A stretch of DNA of 20,058 nucleotides from Bacillaceae bacterium UBA7792 (GTDB taxonomy: Bacteria; Bacillota; Bacilli; Bacillales; Cytobacillaceae): positions 1-20,058 of the forward strand of contig DLCS01000075.1 in NCBI GenBank assembly GCA_002480735.1, given 5' to 3'. Shown here piece by piece: positions 7,172-17,033 of this stretch (the stretch's first letter is position 1; each line of letters begins with the position of its first letter). Below the pieces are notes generated by a model that was not told the DNA's origin, did not search any database, and saw only the letters and a program-made list of their open reading frames with translations. Position numbers and translations under genes: made by a program.

Positions 7172-7200
7172 TTGACACCCCATTATTTCCGTGATAGTAT
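7172..7200 (+). promoter_or_regulatory. promoter of the metNPQ S-box leader
   Basis: TTGACA (7172-7177), 17 bp, TAGTAT (7195-7200) with an extended TG at 7192-7193. The architecture is the same as the metY promoter upstream, including the identical -10. Confidence 0.8.
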
Positions 7201-7244
7201 AAATGCTATATTTAAACATGTATACAAATTGAATAGATAGTTTT

Positions 7245-7359
7245 ACTCTTATCCAGAGAGGTGGAGGGATGTGCCCGATGAAGCCCGGCAACCGTCAGTG
7301 GTCGACACTGAAATGGTGCCAATTCACACAAAGCAAATATTGCTTTGGCAGATGAGAGA
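7245..7359 (+). ncRNA. SAM-I (S-box) riboswitch controlling metNPQ
   Basis: Second S-box: AGAGAGGTGGAGGGATGTGCCC, GATGAAGCCCGGCAACC, a P3 arm with CAGTG/CACTG, GGTGCCAATTC and P4 AAAGCAAATATTGCTTT. P1 is CTCTTATC (7246-7253) with GATGAGAG (7351-7358). The core matches the metY leader but the peripheral stems differ in sequence, so the two aptamers are not a recent copy of each other. Confidence 0.97.
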
Positions 7360-7378
7360 AAGGGAACTTGTCTTATTG

Positions 7379-7412
7379 ATGCCTTTCTGCTTTTCTGCGG
7401 GAAGGCATTTTT
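7379..7412 (+). terminator. S-box expression platform terminator, metNPQ
   Basis: ATGCCTT (7379-7385) pairs with AAGGCAT (7402-7408); wobble and Watson-Crick pairs extend inward, followed by TTTTT. AGAAAGG (7357-7363), partly in the P1 3' strand, can pair with CCTTTCT (7382-7388) as an antiterminator. Confidence 0.92.
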
Positions 7413-7425
7413 GCATTTCCTATTT

Positions 7426-7482
7426 GGTACCAGGTACCGCTGGTGGACTTTTTATCAAATTTGTCCGTCTGGGGTGGACAGT
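7426..7482. repeat. short inverted-repeat cluster in the metN leader
   Basis: GGTACCAGGTACC (7426-7438) is a palindrome of two GGTACC units around one base. It is followed by GGTGGAC (7442-7448) and TGTCC...GGACA (7462-7466 and 7476-7480). The 9-mer TTGTCCGTC (7461-7469) recurs in reverse complement at 19906-19914, also intergenic. It may be a remnant of a dispersed intergenic repeat. Confidence 0.4.
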
Positions 7483-7595
7483 AGGATGAATGAAAACCTT
7501 TGGTGAGAGAAAGCTATCCGTAGCATTCTAACTTATACGTTTAAAACTAGGTATTTATGTAGGAGTAATCGGATTGAAAATGGGGTGAGCAACAA

Positions 7596-8621
7596 TTGAT
7601 TTCTATACAAAATGTAAAAAAAATATACGCTTCCAGTAAAGGAAAGGTTACCGCTGTTGATCATGTCAGCCTCGAAATAAAAGAAGGTGAAATCTTCGGT
7701 GTCATCGGCTATAGCGGAGCCGGAAAGAGCACGCTAATCAGAATGTTAAATGGTTTAGAAATTCCAACAAGTGGCTCTGTTGTGGTAGCCGAAAAAAAAG
7801 TTTCCAAGATTAAGGGAAGTGAGCTTAGAAAGGCCCGGCAGGAAATCAGTATGATCTTCCAGCATTTTAACCTACTTTGGTCAAGAACGGTAAGAGAAAA
7901 CATTGCTTTTCCGTTAGAAATAGCCAGGATTCCCAAGAGTCAAAGGCTTAAGCGTGTGGATGAGCTAATTAAGCTAGTCGGTTTAGAAGGAAGAGAGGAT
8001 GCTTATCCTTCCCAACTAAGTGGAGGGCAAAAACAAAGGGTTGGCATCGCAAGGGCGCTTGCTAATAACCCGAAGGTATTGCTTTGTGATGAAGCAACCT
8101 CTGCACTTGATCCACAGACGACAGATTCTATCCTTGAGCTGCTTGTGGATATTAATAAACGGCTCGGGTTAACGATTGTTCTTATCACCCATGAAATGCA
8201 TGTAATTCGAAAAATTTGTCATCGTGTAGCCGTAATGGAAGAGGGCAAAGTGGTCGAAATAGGGCCGGTGTTAGAGGTGTTTAAGAATCCCCAAGAACAA
8301 ATTACAAAACGATTTGTCCAACAAGTTACAGAGCCCGAGGAAACAAGGGAAACAATTGAACATTTAATTGCCTTGTATCCTACTGGAACAGTAGTCCAGC
8401 TTGGCTTCGTGGGAGAAACAGCTGAGCAGCCTCTTATCACGAATTTAATCAGAAATTTTGAAGTGACGGTTAATATTTTGCAGGGGAAAATTTCGCAAAC
8501 ACAAAATGGATCTTATGGTACTCTGTTCATTCATTTAGACGGTAACCAAAATGACATAGCGAAGGCGATTGAGTTTATCCAATCCCAGCAAGTTGGAGTA
8601 GAGGTGATCAAGAATGCTTAA
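7596..8621 (+). CDS. metN: methionine ABC importer, ATP-binding protein
   Basis: 341-aa ABC ATPase that powers uptake of L- and D-methionine. Walker A is GYSGAGKST (38-46), the Q-loop Q89, signature LSGGQ (141-145), Walker B VLLCDEATSALDP (161-173) and H-loop H199. The last 75 or so residues form a NIL domain, which in MetN binds methionine for trans-inhibition and distinguishes it from other amino-acid ATPases. The start is TTG 7596, after GGGGTGAG (7582-7589); the N-terminus MISIQNVKKIY is family-typical. The leader carries an S-box. The gene overlaps metP by 8 nt. Confidence 0.96.
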   Translation: MISIQNVKKIYASSKGKVTAVDHVSLEIKEGEIFGVIGYSGAGKSTLIRMLNGLEIPTSGSVVVAEKKVSKIKGSELRKARQEISMIFQHFNLLWSRTVRENIAFPLEIARIPKSQRLKRVDELIKLVGLEGREDAYPSQLSGGQKQRVGIARALANNPKVLLCDEATSALDPQTTDSILELLVDINKRLGLTIVLITHEMHVIRKICHRVAVMEEGKVVEIGPVLEVFKNPQEQITKRFVQQVTEPEETRETIEHLIALYPTGTVVQLGFVGETAEQPLITNLIRNFEVTVNILQGKISQTQNGSYGTLFIHLDGNQNDIAKAIEFIQSQQVGVEVIKNA

Positions 8622-9282
8622 TGAACTCTTTCCAAATGTTCGATGGGAGAAGATGTGGGAGGCAACAGTAGAAACTCTGTATATGACAGGGATTTCGGTA
8701 ATAGCTACGTTTATTTTAGGAATTATTTTGGGGTTGTTGCTTTTCCTAACAGCGAAAGAAAATATATGGGAAAATATGCTAATTAATAAAATTATAAGTG
8801 GATTTGTTAATATTTTTCGTTCAATCCCTTTCATCATCCTAATTGTGCTACTTATACCCTTTACCAAACTACTGCTAGGGACGATGATTGGGGAAAATGC
8901 CGCCCTTCCGGCTTTAATTATAGGTGCAGCACCGTTTTATGCAAGAATGGTAGAAATCGGTTTAAGAGAAATTGATAAAGGGGTTATTGAGGCTGCAAGA
9001 TCAATGGGTGCTAAGACAAGTACAATCATATGGAAGGTACTTCTTCCTGAATCTATGCCAGCCCTTGTTTCTGGGATCACCGTTACAGCGATTGCACTAG
9101 TAGGCTATACCGCAATGGCTGGTGTTATCGGTGCAGGAGGTCTAGGGAATCTCGCTTATCTTGACGGATTCCAACGCAGTAGAAATGATGTGACCTTGAT
9201 GGCAACCATTATTATTCTGGTCATTGTTTTTATTATCCAATTTATTGGAGATTTTATTACAAACAAATTAGATAAGAGATAA
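8614..9282 (+). CDS. metP: methionine ABC importer, permease
   Basis: 222-aa MetI/MetP-type inner-membrane permease with about five membrane segments. The cytoplasmic coupling (EAA) loop that docks onto the ATPase is visible as EAARSMGAKTSTIIWKVLLPE from residue 126. The ATG lies within the end of metN (8-nt overlap), ensuring coupled synthesis of the ATPase and channel subunits. Length and motifs are normal for the family. In Firmicutes the gene is usually called metP, avoiding confusion with the biosynthetic metI. Confidence 0.95.
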   Translation: MLNELFPNVRWEKMWEATVETLYMTGISVIATFILGIILGLLLFLTAKENIWENMLINKIISGFVNIFRSIPFIILIVLLIPFTKLLLGTMIGENAALPALIIGAAPFYARMVEIGLREIDKGVIEAARSMGAKTSTIIWKVLLPESMPALVSGITVTAIALVGYTAMAGVIGAGGLGNLAYLDGFQRSRNDVTLMATIIILVIVFIIQFIGDFITNKLDKR

Positions 9283-9298
9283 AGAGGAGTGTATTTTC

Positions 9299-10162
9299 AT
9301 GAAAAAATGGTTAACAGTTTTATTTACATTCGCACTGGTTTTATTTTTAGCTGCATGTGGTACATCTGAGAATGCCAACACTGAAAAAGGTGGAAATGCT
9401 GATAATGGTGGGGAGAAATCAGAGGAATCAACAAAACTGGTTGTTGGAGCTTCAAACGTTCCCCATGCTGAGATTTTAGAGGAAGCAAAGCCGCTGCTTA
9501 AGGAAAAAGGAATTGAGCTACAAATTGAAACCTTCCAGGATTATGTTCTACCTAACCAAGCATTAGAGTCAGGGGATTTAGACGCTAACTATTTCCAACA
9601 TATCCCATATTTGAATAGCCAAATTGCAGAGCATGGCTATGATTTTGTCAACGCTGGTGGAATACACATTGAACCGATTGGAGTCTATTCGAAGAAATAT
9701 AAGAGCCTTGATGAATTACCAGAAGGTGCAACCATTATCATGAGCAGCTCTGTACCTGATCACGGACGTATTTTATCGCTACTTGAAAAAGAAGGGCTCA
9801 TTACTTTAAAAGAGGGCGTTGAGAAAACAGAAGCAACCGTTGACGATATTGTAGAGAATCCAAAGAAATTAAAATTTGATACTGAATATGAGGCATCCTT
9901 ACTTCCACAAATCTTCAATAATAATGAAGGAGATGCAGTACTTATTAATTCAAACTATGCGATTGACGCTGGTCTAAATCCATTAGAGGATGCAATTGCA
10001 ATTGAAGAAAGTGATTCTCCTTATGTAAACGTCATTGCTGTTCGTAGTGGGGATGAGAATAAAGAAGCAATCAAGACGCTTGTAGAAGTGCTTCGCTCTG
10101 AAAAAATTCAAAACTTTATTTTAGAAAAATATAAGGGTGCTGTTGTACCCGTCTCAGAATAA
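9299..10162 (+). CDS. metQ: methionine-binding lipoprotein
   Basis: 287-aa substrate-binding lipoprotein of the NlpA/MetQ family, anchored to the outer face of the membrane. The signal peptide MKKWLTVLFTFALVLFLAAC ends in an LAAC lipobox, with C20 to be lipidated. A flexible Asn/Gly/Glu-rich linker (about 22-45) follows before the mature fold, starting VVGASNVPHAEIL. DANYFQHIPYLN and GGIHIEPIGVYS are typical of methionine-binding members. It starts 17 nt after metP with AGAGGAG and ends in a strong terminator. SAM level controls it through the shared S-box. Confidence 0.96.
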   Translation: MKKWLTVLFTFALVLFLAACGTSENANTEKGGNADNGGEKSEESTKLVVGASNVPHAEILEEAKPLLKEKGIELQIETFQDYVLPNQALESGDLDANYFQHIPYLNSQIAEHGYDFVNAGGIHIEPIGVYSKKYKSLDELPEGATIIMSSSVPDHGRILSLLEKEGLITLKEGVEKTEATVDDIVENPKKLKFDTEYEASLLPQIFNNNEGDAVLINSNYAIDAGLNPLEDAIAIEESDSPYVNVIAVRSGDENKEAIKTLVEVLRSEKIQNFILEKYKGAVVPVSE

Positions 10163-10169
10163 AGAGAGG

Positions 10170-10198
10170 AAAAAGGTATCCGAGCTGGATACCTTTTT
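10170..10198 (+). terminator. intrinsic terminator after metQ
   Basis: AAAAAGGTATCC (10170-10181), loop GAGCT, GGATACCTTTTT (10187-10198) form a perfect 12-bp stem with a terminal T-run. It closes the metNPQ unit. Confidence 0.95.
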
Positions 10199-10650
10199 TA
10201 CTTCAATTGAAAGGAAACCACACCAATTCTAAGAACGCTAAAGCAATCATCATCCTATAGCTCCTCATCGCTGAGTACATCCAAATAACTGAAAAAATCA
10301 GCATTGAGTAACAGAAAATACTCTGCTAACATAGGGAAGGTAAATGATGCTGCTTTTGGAATGACAAACTGAAAGGAATGGTTCATTATCAACCCATTAA
10401 AATTGAACTACACAGCTGAGATGGACAAAGCGATGCAGGGTGCACATAAGATTAATTATGAGGTATACTCCAGAAAGCATGAAGCAAGGATGCGAGTGGA
10501 AAGAAGACGAGAGAAAAATCATATTGAATGCCAACGATTGGCAAGTGACGTATATAGAAACATTTTGTACAGAAGTATATAATAAGGAAGTTAGGAGAAA
10601 CCGGTGTTTTAATACACTGGTTTCTTCATTTGAAAGATTTAAATGATTTC
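10199..10650 (+). other. gene-free stretch, possibly a decayed gene
   Basis: No convincing gene. The best open frame is 10373-10582: 69 codons after a TGA, rich in Lys, Arg and Glu, containing MDKAMQGAHKINYEVYSRK, without a start plus ribosome binding site at its head. A different frame is open at 10440-10646. I do not recognise either product. The stretch ends in a hairpin resembling a weakened terminator (10597-10624). In B. subtilis, as I recall, a yurZ gene occupies this slot between the met transporter and suf, so erosion of a former gene is a reasonable reading, but I see no yurZ-like residues. Confidence 0.35.
10597..10632 (+). terminator. terminator-like hairpin in the met-suf spacer
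   Basis: GAAACCGGTGT (10597-10607) and ACACTGGTTTC (10614-10624) pair over 11 positions with one G-U, loop TTTAAT, followed by a broken T-run (TTCATTT). It may be an old terminator of a lost gene, since metQ already has its own terminator 400 nt upstream. Confidence 0.45.
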
Positions 10651-10683
10651 TATTCTCAATTAGAGTCTATATACATACAAAAA

Positions 10684-10805
10684 TTGGTTAGGGAGAAAAT
10701 ATATTAACCAAGCAATTCTAATCTTACATATAAGATTGAGAGTATCTTTAAACGCTGAGAAATAAATAATCGTGGGAAGGAAGGAAACGGATTACTATTT
10801 ATTTC
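10684..10805. repeat. three successive inverted repeats upstream of suf
   Basis: First: TTGGTTA (10684-10690) with TAACCAA (10705-10711). Second: AATCTTA (10720-10726) with TAAGATT (10731-10737) around CATA. Third: GAAATAAATA (10759-10768) with TATTTATTTC (10796-10805), ten perfect pairs around a purine-rich GGGAAGGAAGGAAA loop. AT-rich DNA yields short repeats by chance, but three in 120 bp with arms up to 10 bp is more than I expect. It is not coding. Confidence 0.4.
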
Positions 10806-10830
10806 AAAATGATTTAACACTGCATAAGAG

Positions 10831-10859
10831 TTGCTAACACTTTTCATTTGTTATAAGAT
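10831..10859 (+). promoter_or_regulatory. candidate suf operon promoter
   Basis: TTGCTA (10831-10836), 17 bp, TAAGAT (10854-10859); an alternative -10 is TATAAG at 10852. The match is moderate, and it is the best candidate in the last 110 nt before sufC. Confidence 0.4.
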
Positions 10860-10862
10860 TGT

Positions 10863-10901
10863 AATGAGAATAGAATGAGAATAGAAATTGGCTTAAGCCA
10901 A
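10863..10901. promoter_or_regulatory. tandem 11-bp repeat and 14-bp palindrome in the sufC leader
   Basis: AATGAGAATAG is repeated exactly and without a gap (10863-10873, 10874-10884). Three bases later comes TTGGCTTAAGCCAA (10888-10901), a perfect 14-bp palindrome. Both lie between the candidate promoter and the sufC ribosome binding site, the place expected for an operator. The regulator is unknown. Confidence 0.45.
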
Positions 10902-10937
10902 AGGAAGAACTTTCATTTCATATACGGAGGTAATATC

Positions 10938-11723
10938 ATGGCAGGATCAACTTTAACAATTAAAGACCTTCATGTTTCTATTGAAGGGAAAGAAATATTA
11001 AAAGGAGTTAACCTTGAAGTAAAAGGTGGAGAAATTCACGCAATCATGGGACCGAATGGTACTGGAAAATCAACATTATCTTCAGCGATCATGGGACACC
11101 CTAAGTATGAGGTTACGGGGGGCAGCATTACACTAGACGGTGAGGACGTTCTAGAAATGGAAGTTGATGAACGTGCTCGTGCAGGTCTATTTTTAGCAAT
11201 GCAATATCCAAGTGAGATCAGTGGAGTAACAAACGCAGATTTCCTACGTTCTGCTATTAATAGCCGCCGTGAGGAAGGCGATGAAGTTTCATTAATGAAA
11301 TTCATCCGTAACATGGATTCAAAAATGGAATTATTAGAAATGGATCCAGATATGGCTCAACGTTATTTAAATGAGGGCTTCTCTGGTGGAGAGAAAAAGC
11401 GTAACGAAATCCTTCAATTAATGATGATTGAACCTAAGATTGCGATTTTAGACGAAATTGACTCTGGTCTTGATATTGATGCATTAAAGGTTGTATCAAA
11501 GGGAATCAATGAAATGCGTAGCGACAGCTTTGGCTGCTTAATCATTACTCACTACCAACGTTTACTTAATTATATTACTCCTGACCATGTCCATGTCATG
11601 ATGCAAGGTCGTATTGTAAAATCTGGTGGACCAGAGCTTGCACAGCGCCTAGAAGCGGAAGGATACGACTGGATTAAGAAAGAATTAGGCATTGAAGACG
11701 AAACAGTTGGGCAAGAAGCATAA
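10938..11723 (+). CDS. sufC: Fe-S assembly ATPase SufC
   Basis: 261-aa cytosolic ABC-type ATPase of the SUF Fe-S cluster scaffold; it binds SufB and SufD and drives the conformational change needed for cluster building. Walker A is GPNGTGKST (38-46), the signature SGGEKKR begins at residue 149 and Walker B has D172-E173 in IAILDEIDSGLD. No membrane partner is expected or present. The frame is open upstream to 10875, but ATG 10938, 7 nt after ACGGAGG, gives the family-typical N-terminus MAGSTLTIKDLHV. It is the first gene of a tightly packed five-gene operon. Confidence 0.97.
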   Translation: MAGSTLTIKDLHVSIEGKEILKGVNLEVKGGEIHAIMGPNGTGKSTLSSAIMGHPKYEVTGGSITLDGEDVLEMEVDERARAGLFLAMQYPSEISGVTNADFLRSAINSRREEGDEVSLMKFIRNMDSKMELLEMDPDMAQRYLNEGFSGGEKKRNEILQLMMIEPKIAILDEIDSGLDIDALKVVSKGINEMRSDSFGCLIITHYQRLLNYITPDHVHVMMQGRIVKSGGPELAQRLEAEGYDWIKKELGIEDETVGQEA

Positions 11724-11740
11724 GTGTTAGGAGGATCAAA

Positions 11741-14704
<2,964 letters not shown>

Positions 14705-14718
14705 AGTAGATTTCTACT
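14705..14718 (+). promoter_or_regulatory. small hairpin between sufU and sufB
   Basis: AGTAGA (14705-14710) and TCTACT (14713-14718) are complementary, immediately before the sufB ribosome binding site GAAGGAGG (14721-14728). It could adjust sufB translation or RNA cleavage; the effect is unproven. Confidence 0.3.
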
Positions 14719-14737
14719 ATGAAGGAGGAAGACGACG

Positions 14738-16135
14738 ATGGCAAAAAAGGCGCCTGAGATCGGCGATTACAAATATGGCTTTCATGATAAAGACGTCTCT
14801 ATTTTCCGCTCTAAACGTGGTCTGACACGGGAAATTGTTGAAGAAATTTCAAAAATGAAGGAAGAGCCTCAGTGGATGCTTGATTTCCGTTTGAAATCAT
14901 TGGAGCATTTTTACAACATGCCAATGCCGCAATGGGGTGGAGATCTAAATTCCTTGAACTTTGATGAGATTACGTATTATGTAAAGCCATCAGAGAAAAC
15001 AGAACGTTCATGGGATGAGGTTCCTGAAGAAATCAAACAAACATTTGATAAGCTTGGAATCCCAGAGGCAGAACAAAAATATCTTGCAGGGGTATCCGCT
15101 CAGTATGAATCTGAGGTTGTGTACCACAACATGCAAGAGGACTTAGAGAAGCTCGGAATCGTCTTCAAGGATACAGACTCTGCGTTAAGAGAGAATGAAG
15201 ACCTATTCCGTGAGCATTGGGCAAAGGTAATCCCACCAACAGATAACAAATTTGCAGCTCTTAACTCTGCAGTTTGGTCTGGTGGATCGTTCATTTACGT
15301 TCCAAAGGGAGTAAAGGTGGAGACTCCTTTACAAGCCTATTTCCGTATCAACTCTGAAAATATGGGACAGTTCGAACGTACGCTTATTATCGTAGACGAA
15401 GGGGCACATGTTCACTATGTAGAAGGATGTACAGCACCTGTCTACACAACGAATTCCCTTCATAGTGCGGTTGTTGAAATCATTATCAAAAAAGATGCCT
15501 ACTGCCGCTATACAACGATTCAAAACTGGGCGAACAACGTCTATAACCTAGTTACAAAGCGTGCGGTTTGTGAAGAAAATGCAACAATGGAATGGATCGA
15601 CGGCAACATCGGTTCGAAATTAACGATGAAATATCCAGCGGTTATCCTTAAAGGAGAAGGCGCTCGTGGCATGACGCTTTCCATTGCCCTTGCTGGTAAA
15701 GGCCAGCATCAGGATGCTGGTTCTAAAATGATTCATTTAGCACCAAACACTTCTTCAACGATTGTCTCAAAATCAATCTCTAAGCATGGTGGTAATGTAA
15801 CCTACCGTGGTAAAGTTCATTTTGGACGTAAAGCTGAGGGAGCACGTTCTAATATTGAGTGTGATACACTCATTATGGATAACTTATCGAAATCTGATAC
15901 CATTCCATATAATGAAATCTTAAATGATAATATTTCTCTTGAGCATGAAGCGAAGGTATCTAAGGTTTCAGAAGAGCAATTGTTCTACCTCATGAGCCGC
16001 GGTATTTCCGAACAGGAAGCAACAGAAATGATCGTCATGGGCTTTATCGAGCCGTTTACAAAAGAGCTACCAATGGAATACGCTGTTGAGATGAACCGTT
16101 TGATCAAGTTCGAGATGGAAGGTTCTATCGGATAA
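14738..16135 (+). CDS. sufB: Fe-S assembly scaffold protein SufB
   Basis: 465-aa core scaffold of the SufBC2D complex on which clusters are assembled. It is highly conserved: [22 protein letters not shown] at the start, [39 protein letters not shown], the beta-helix repeats [27 protein letters not shown], and the C-terminal [25 protein letters not shown] that docks SufC. Length and motifs are normal. The start ATG 14738 lies 9 nt after GAAGGAGG. It is the last gene of the operon, as in B. subtilis, with a terminator about 55 nt downstream. Confidence 0.98.
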   Translation: MAKKAPEIGDYKYGFHDKDVSIFRSKRGLTREIVEEISKMKEEPQWMLDFRLKSLEHFYNMPMPQWGGDLNSLNFDEITYYVKPSEKTERSWDEVPEEIKQTFDKLGIPEAEQKYLAGVSAQYESEVVYHNMQEDLEKLGIVFKDTDSALRENEDLFREHWAKVIPPTDNKFAALNSAVWSGGSFIYVPKGVKVETPLQAYFRINSENMGQFERTLIIVDEGAHVHYVEGCTAPVYTTNSLHSAVVEIIIKKDAYCRYTTIQNWANNVYNLVTKRAVCEENATMEWIDGNIGSKLTMKYPAVILKGEGARGMTLSIALAGKGQHQDAGSKMIHLAPNTSSTIVSKSISKHGGNVTYRGKVHFGRKAEGARSNIECDTLIMDNLSKSDTIPYNEILNDNISLEHEAKVSKVSEEQLFYLMSRGISEQEATEMIVMGFIEPFTKELPMEYAVEMNRLIKFEMEGSIG

Positions 16136-16188
16136 ATTCTTGTTGCAATGGGTCTAAAGTATACGGATCATATGTTATTAATTCGATC

Positions 16189-16246
16189 AGGCATGGTGGT
16201 AAAAGGGAAGGAGGATGCTCTTTTCCATTTACCCCATGCCTTTCTT
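16189..16246 (+). terminator. long-stem terminator after sufB
   Basis: AGGCATGG plus GGTAAA (16189-16203, one bulged T) pairs with TTTACC plus CCATGCCT (16228-16241), followed by TTCTTATT. The T-run is imperfect, so some readthrough into the PTS IIA gene is possible; I find no clear promoter for that gene. Confidence 0.75.
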
Positions 16247-16279
16247 ATTCACAATAACAATTGAGAAGGAGTTAATTGT

Positions 16280-16759
16280 ATGTTTTCAAAACTATTTAAA
16301 AAGCAACCACTACAAGTACATGCACCAGTGAAAGGTGAACTTGTTTCACTTGAAAAGGTTCCAGATCCCGTGTTCAGTGAAAAAATGATGGGTGAGGGTT
16401 TGGCAATCGTACCGTCAGAAGGAAGGATTAGTTCTCCGGTTGAAGGAACGATCATCCTTGTTGCCGATACAAAGCATGCAGTAGGGATTCAAGCCAATGA
16501 TGGTACAGAGCTACTCATACACATCGGTTTGGAAACGGTCGCACTTGGTGGTGAAGGGTTTAACACTCATGTCAAAGCTGGAGATAAGGTTTCAGTAGGA
16601 CAGCTGCTCATTGAAGTGGATTTGGCCTATATAAGTGAACATGCTAAAAGCACTGTTACTCCGATTGTCGTCACCAATAGTCAGGATAGGACGATACAGT
16701 ATATGGAAATTAACGGCTATGTTTCAGGTGAATCAATCATTATGTCCATAACAAAGTAA
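16280..16759 (+). CDS. PTS sugar transporter subunit IIA, glucose family (Crr-like)
   Basis: 159-aa free-standing EIIA of the glucose/N-acetylglucosamine family, a cytoplasmic phosphocarrier between HPr and a membrane permease. The active pair is visible: H66 in ADTKHAVGIQ, and H81 in ELLIHIGLETVALGGEGF, the expected phosphorylated histidine. The N-terminal VHAPVKGELVSLEKVPDPVFSEKMMGEG is classical for Crr and for IIA domains of fused permeases. It starts 8 nt after GAAGGAG. The IICB gene downstream lacks its own IIA domain, so this protein probably supplies it, and perhaps other IIA-less permeases. A B. subtilis YpqE-like general IIA is the nearest alternative description. Confidence 0.93.
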   Translation: MFSKLFKKQPLQVHAPVKGELVSLEKVPDPVFSEKMMGEGLAIVPSEGRISSPVEGTIILVADTKHAVGIQANDGTELLIHIGLETVALGGEGFNTHVKAGDKVSVGQLLIEVDLAYISEHAKSTVTPIVVTNSQDRTIQYMEINGYVSGESIIMSITK

Positions 16760-16773
16760 TAGAATAAGAGTGA

Positions 16774-16857
16774 AAGGAGGTGAGTTCTTACACCGAAAAG
16801 AGTTTGGAGGTGATTTTCAGCAGACGGGAAGACATGCAACAATTATTCGAGACATAA
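16774..16857 (+). other. two strong Shine-Dalgarno-like sites without a normal start codon
   Basis: AAAGGAGGTGA (about 16773-16783) and TGGAGGTGA (about 16805-16813) are near-perfect matches to the 16S 3' end, but neither is followed by ATG, GTG or TTG at normal spacing. A 25-codon frame runs from a GTG inside the first site (16780) to TAA at 16855-16857 and contains FSRREDMQQLFET. I do not recognise it and cannot support it as a gene. Confidence 0.25.
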
Positions 16858-16873
16858 GTCAATCGGCCTAAAT

Positions 16874-16893
16874 ATATCTGAATATTCAGATAT
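16874..16893. promoter_or_regulatory. 20-bp perfect palindrome, operator candidate
   Basis: ATATCTGAATATTCAGATAT is a perfect dyad in the IIA-IICB spacer. A possible -10, TATAGA (16900-16905), lies just downstream, which would place the palindrome over the -35 region. It does not resemble the NagR/GntR-type sites I know. The binding protein is unknown. Confidence 0.5.
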
Positions 16894-16906
16894 GAATTGT
16901 ATAGAA

Positions 16907-16935
16907 ATAACCTTCCTGTTCAAGAACTTGGTTAT
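16907..16935 (+). promoter_or_regulatory. imperfect hairpin upstream of cre
   Basis: ATAACC (16907-16912) and GGTTAT (16930-16935) form an outer stem; GTTC (16918-16921) and GAAC (16924-16927) form an inner one. It could be part of an RNA leader or a second dyad. It lacks the conserved sequence of BglG/GlcT-family antiterminator targets. Confidence 0.3.
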
Positions 16936-16959
16936 ATCACAATTTATATTGGAGTTTAA

Positions 16960-16973
16960 TGAAAGCGTTAACA
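16960..16973. promoter_or_regulatory. cre site (CcpA binding) upstream of the IICB gene
   Basis: TGAAAGCGTTAACA matches the Bacillus cre consensus TGWAARCGYTWNCW at every position. It sits 61 nt before the permease start, so carbon catabolite repression by CcpA-P-Ser-HPr is expected. The exact promoter is unclear: TATAGA at 16900 would make it a downstream roadblock, and TATTAT at 16983 would put it over the -35. Confidence 0.85.
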
Positions 16974-17033
16974 ATCCAAAGGTATTATTTTTGTTCATAA
17001 TATTTTTATAGTCTGAATGAGAGGAGCTGGGGA

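Noticed and set aside
7271..7489. 72-codon open frame on the + strand
   Set aside because: It runs through the second S-box aptamer and its terminator, has no ribosome binding site and resembles no protein.
8535..8867. 110-codon open frame on the minus strand
   Set aside because: It is antisense to the metN-metP junction, whose sense frames are clearly real.
10440..10646. 68-codon open frame in the met-suf gap
   Set aside because: No ribosome binding site and no recognisable motif; it overlaps another equally open frame and the terminator-like hairpin.
10875..10937. N-terminal extension of SufC
   Set aside because: It would cover the tandem repeat and palindrome of the leader; ATG 10938 has a proper ribosome binding site and matches the family start.
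16907..16935. Possible BglG/GlcT-type RNA antiterminator target
   Set aside because: The hairpin does not carry the conserved loop sequence of those targets, and no terminator follows it before the IICB gene.
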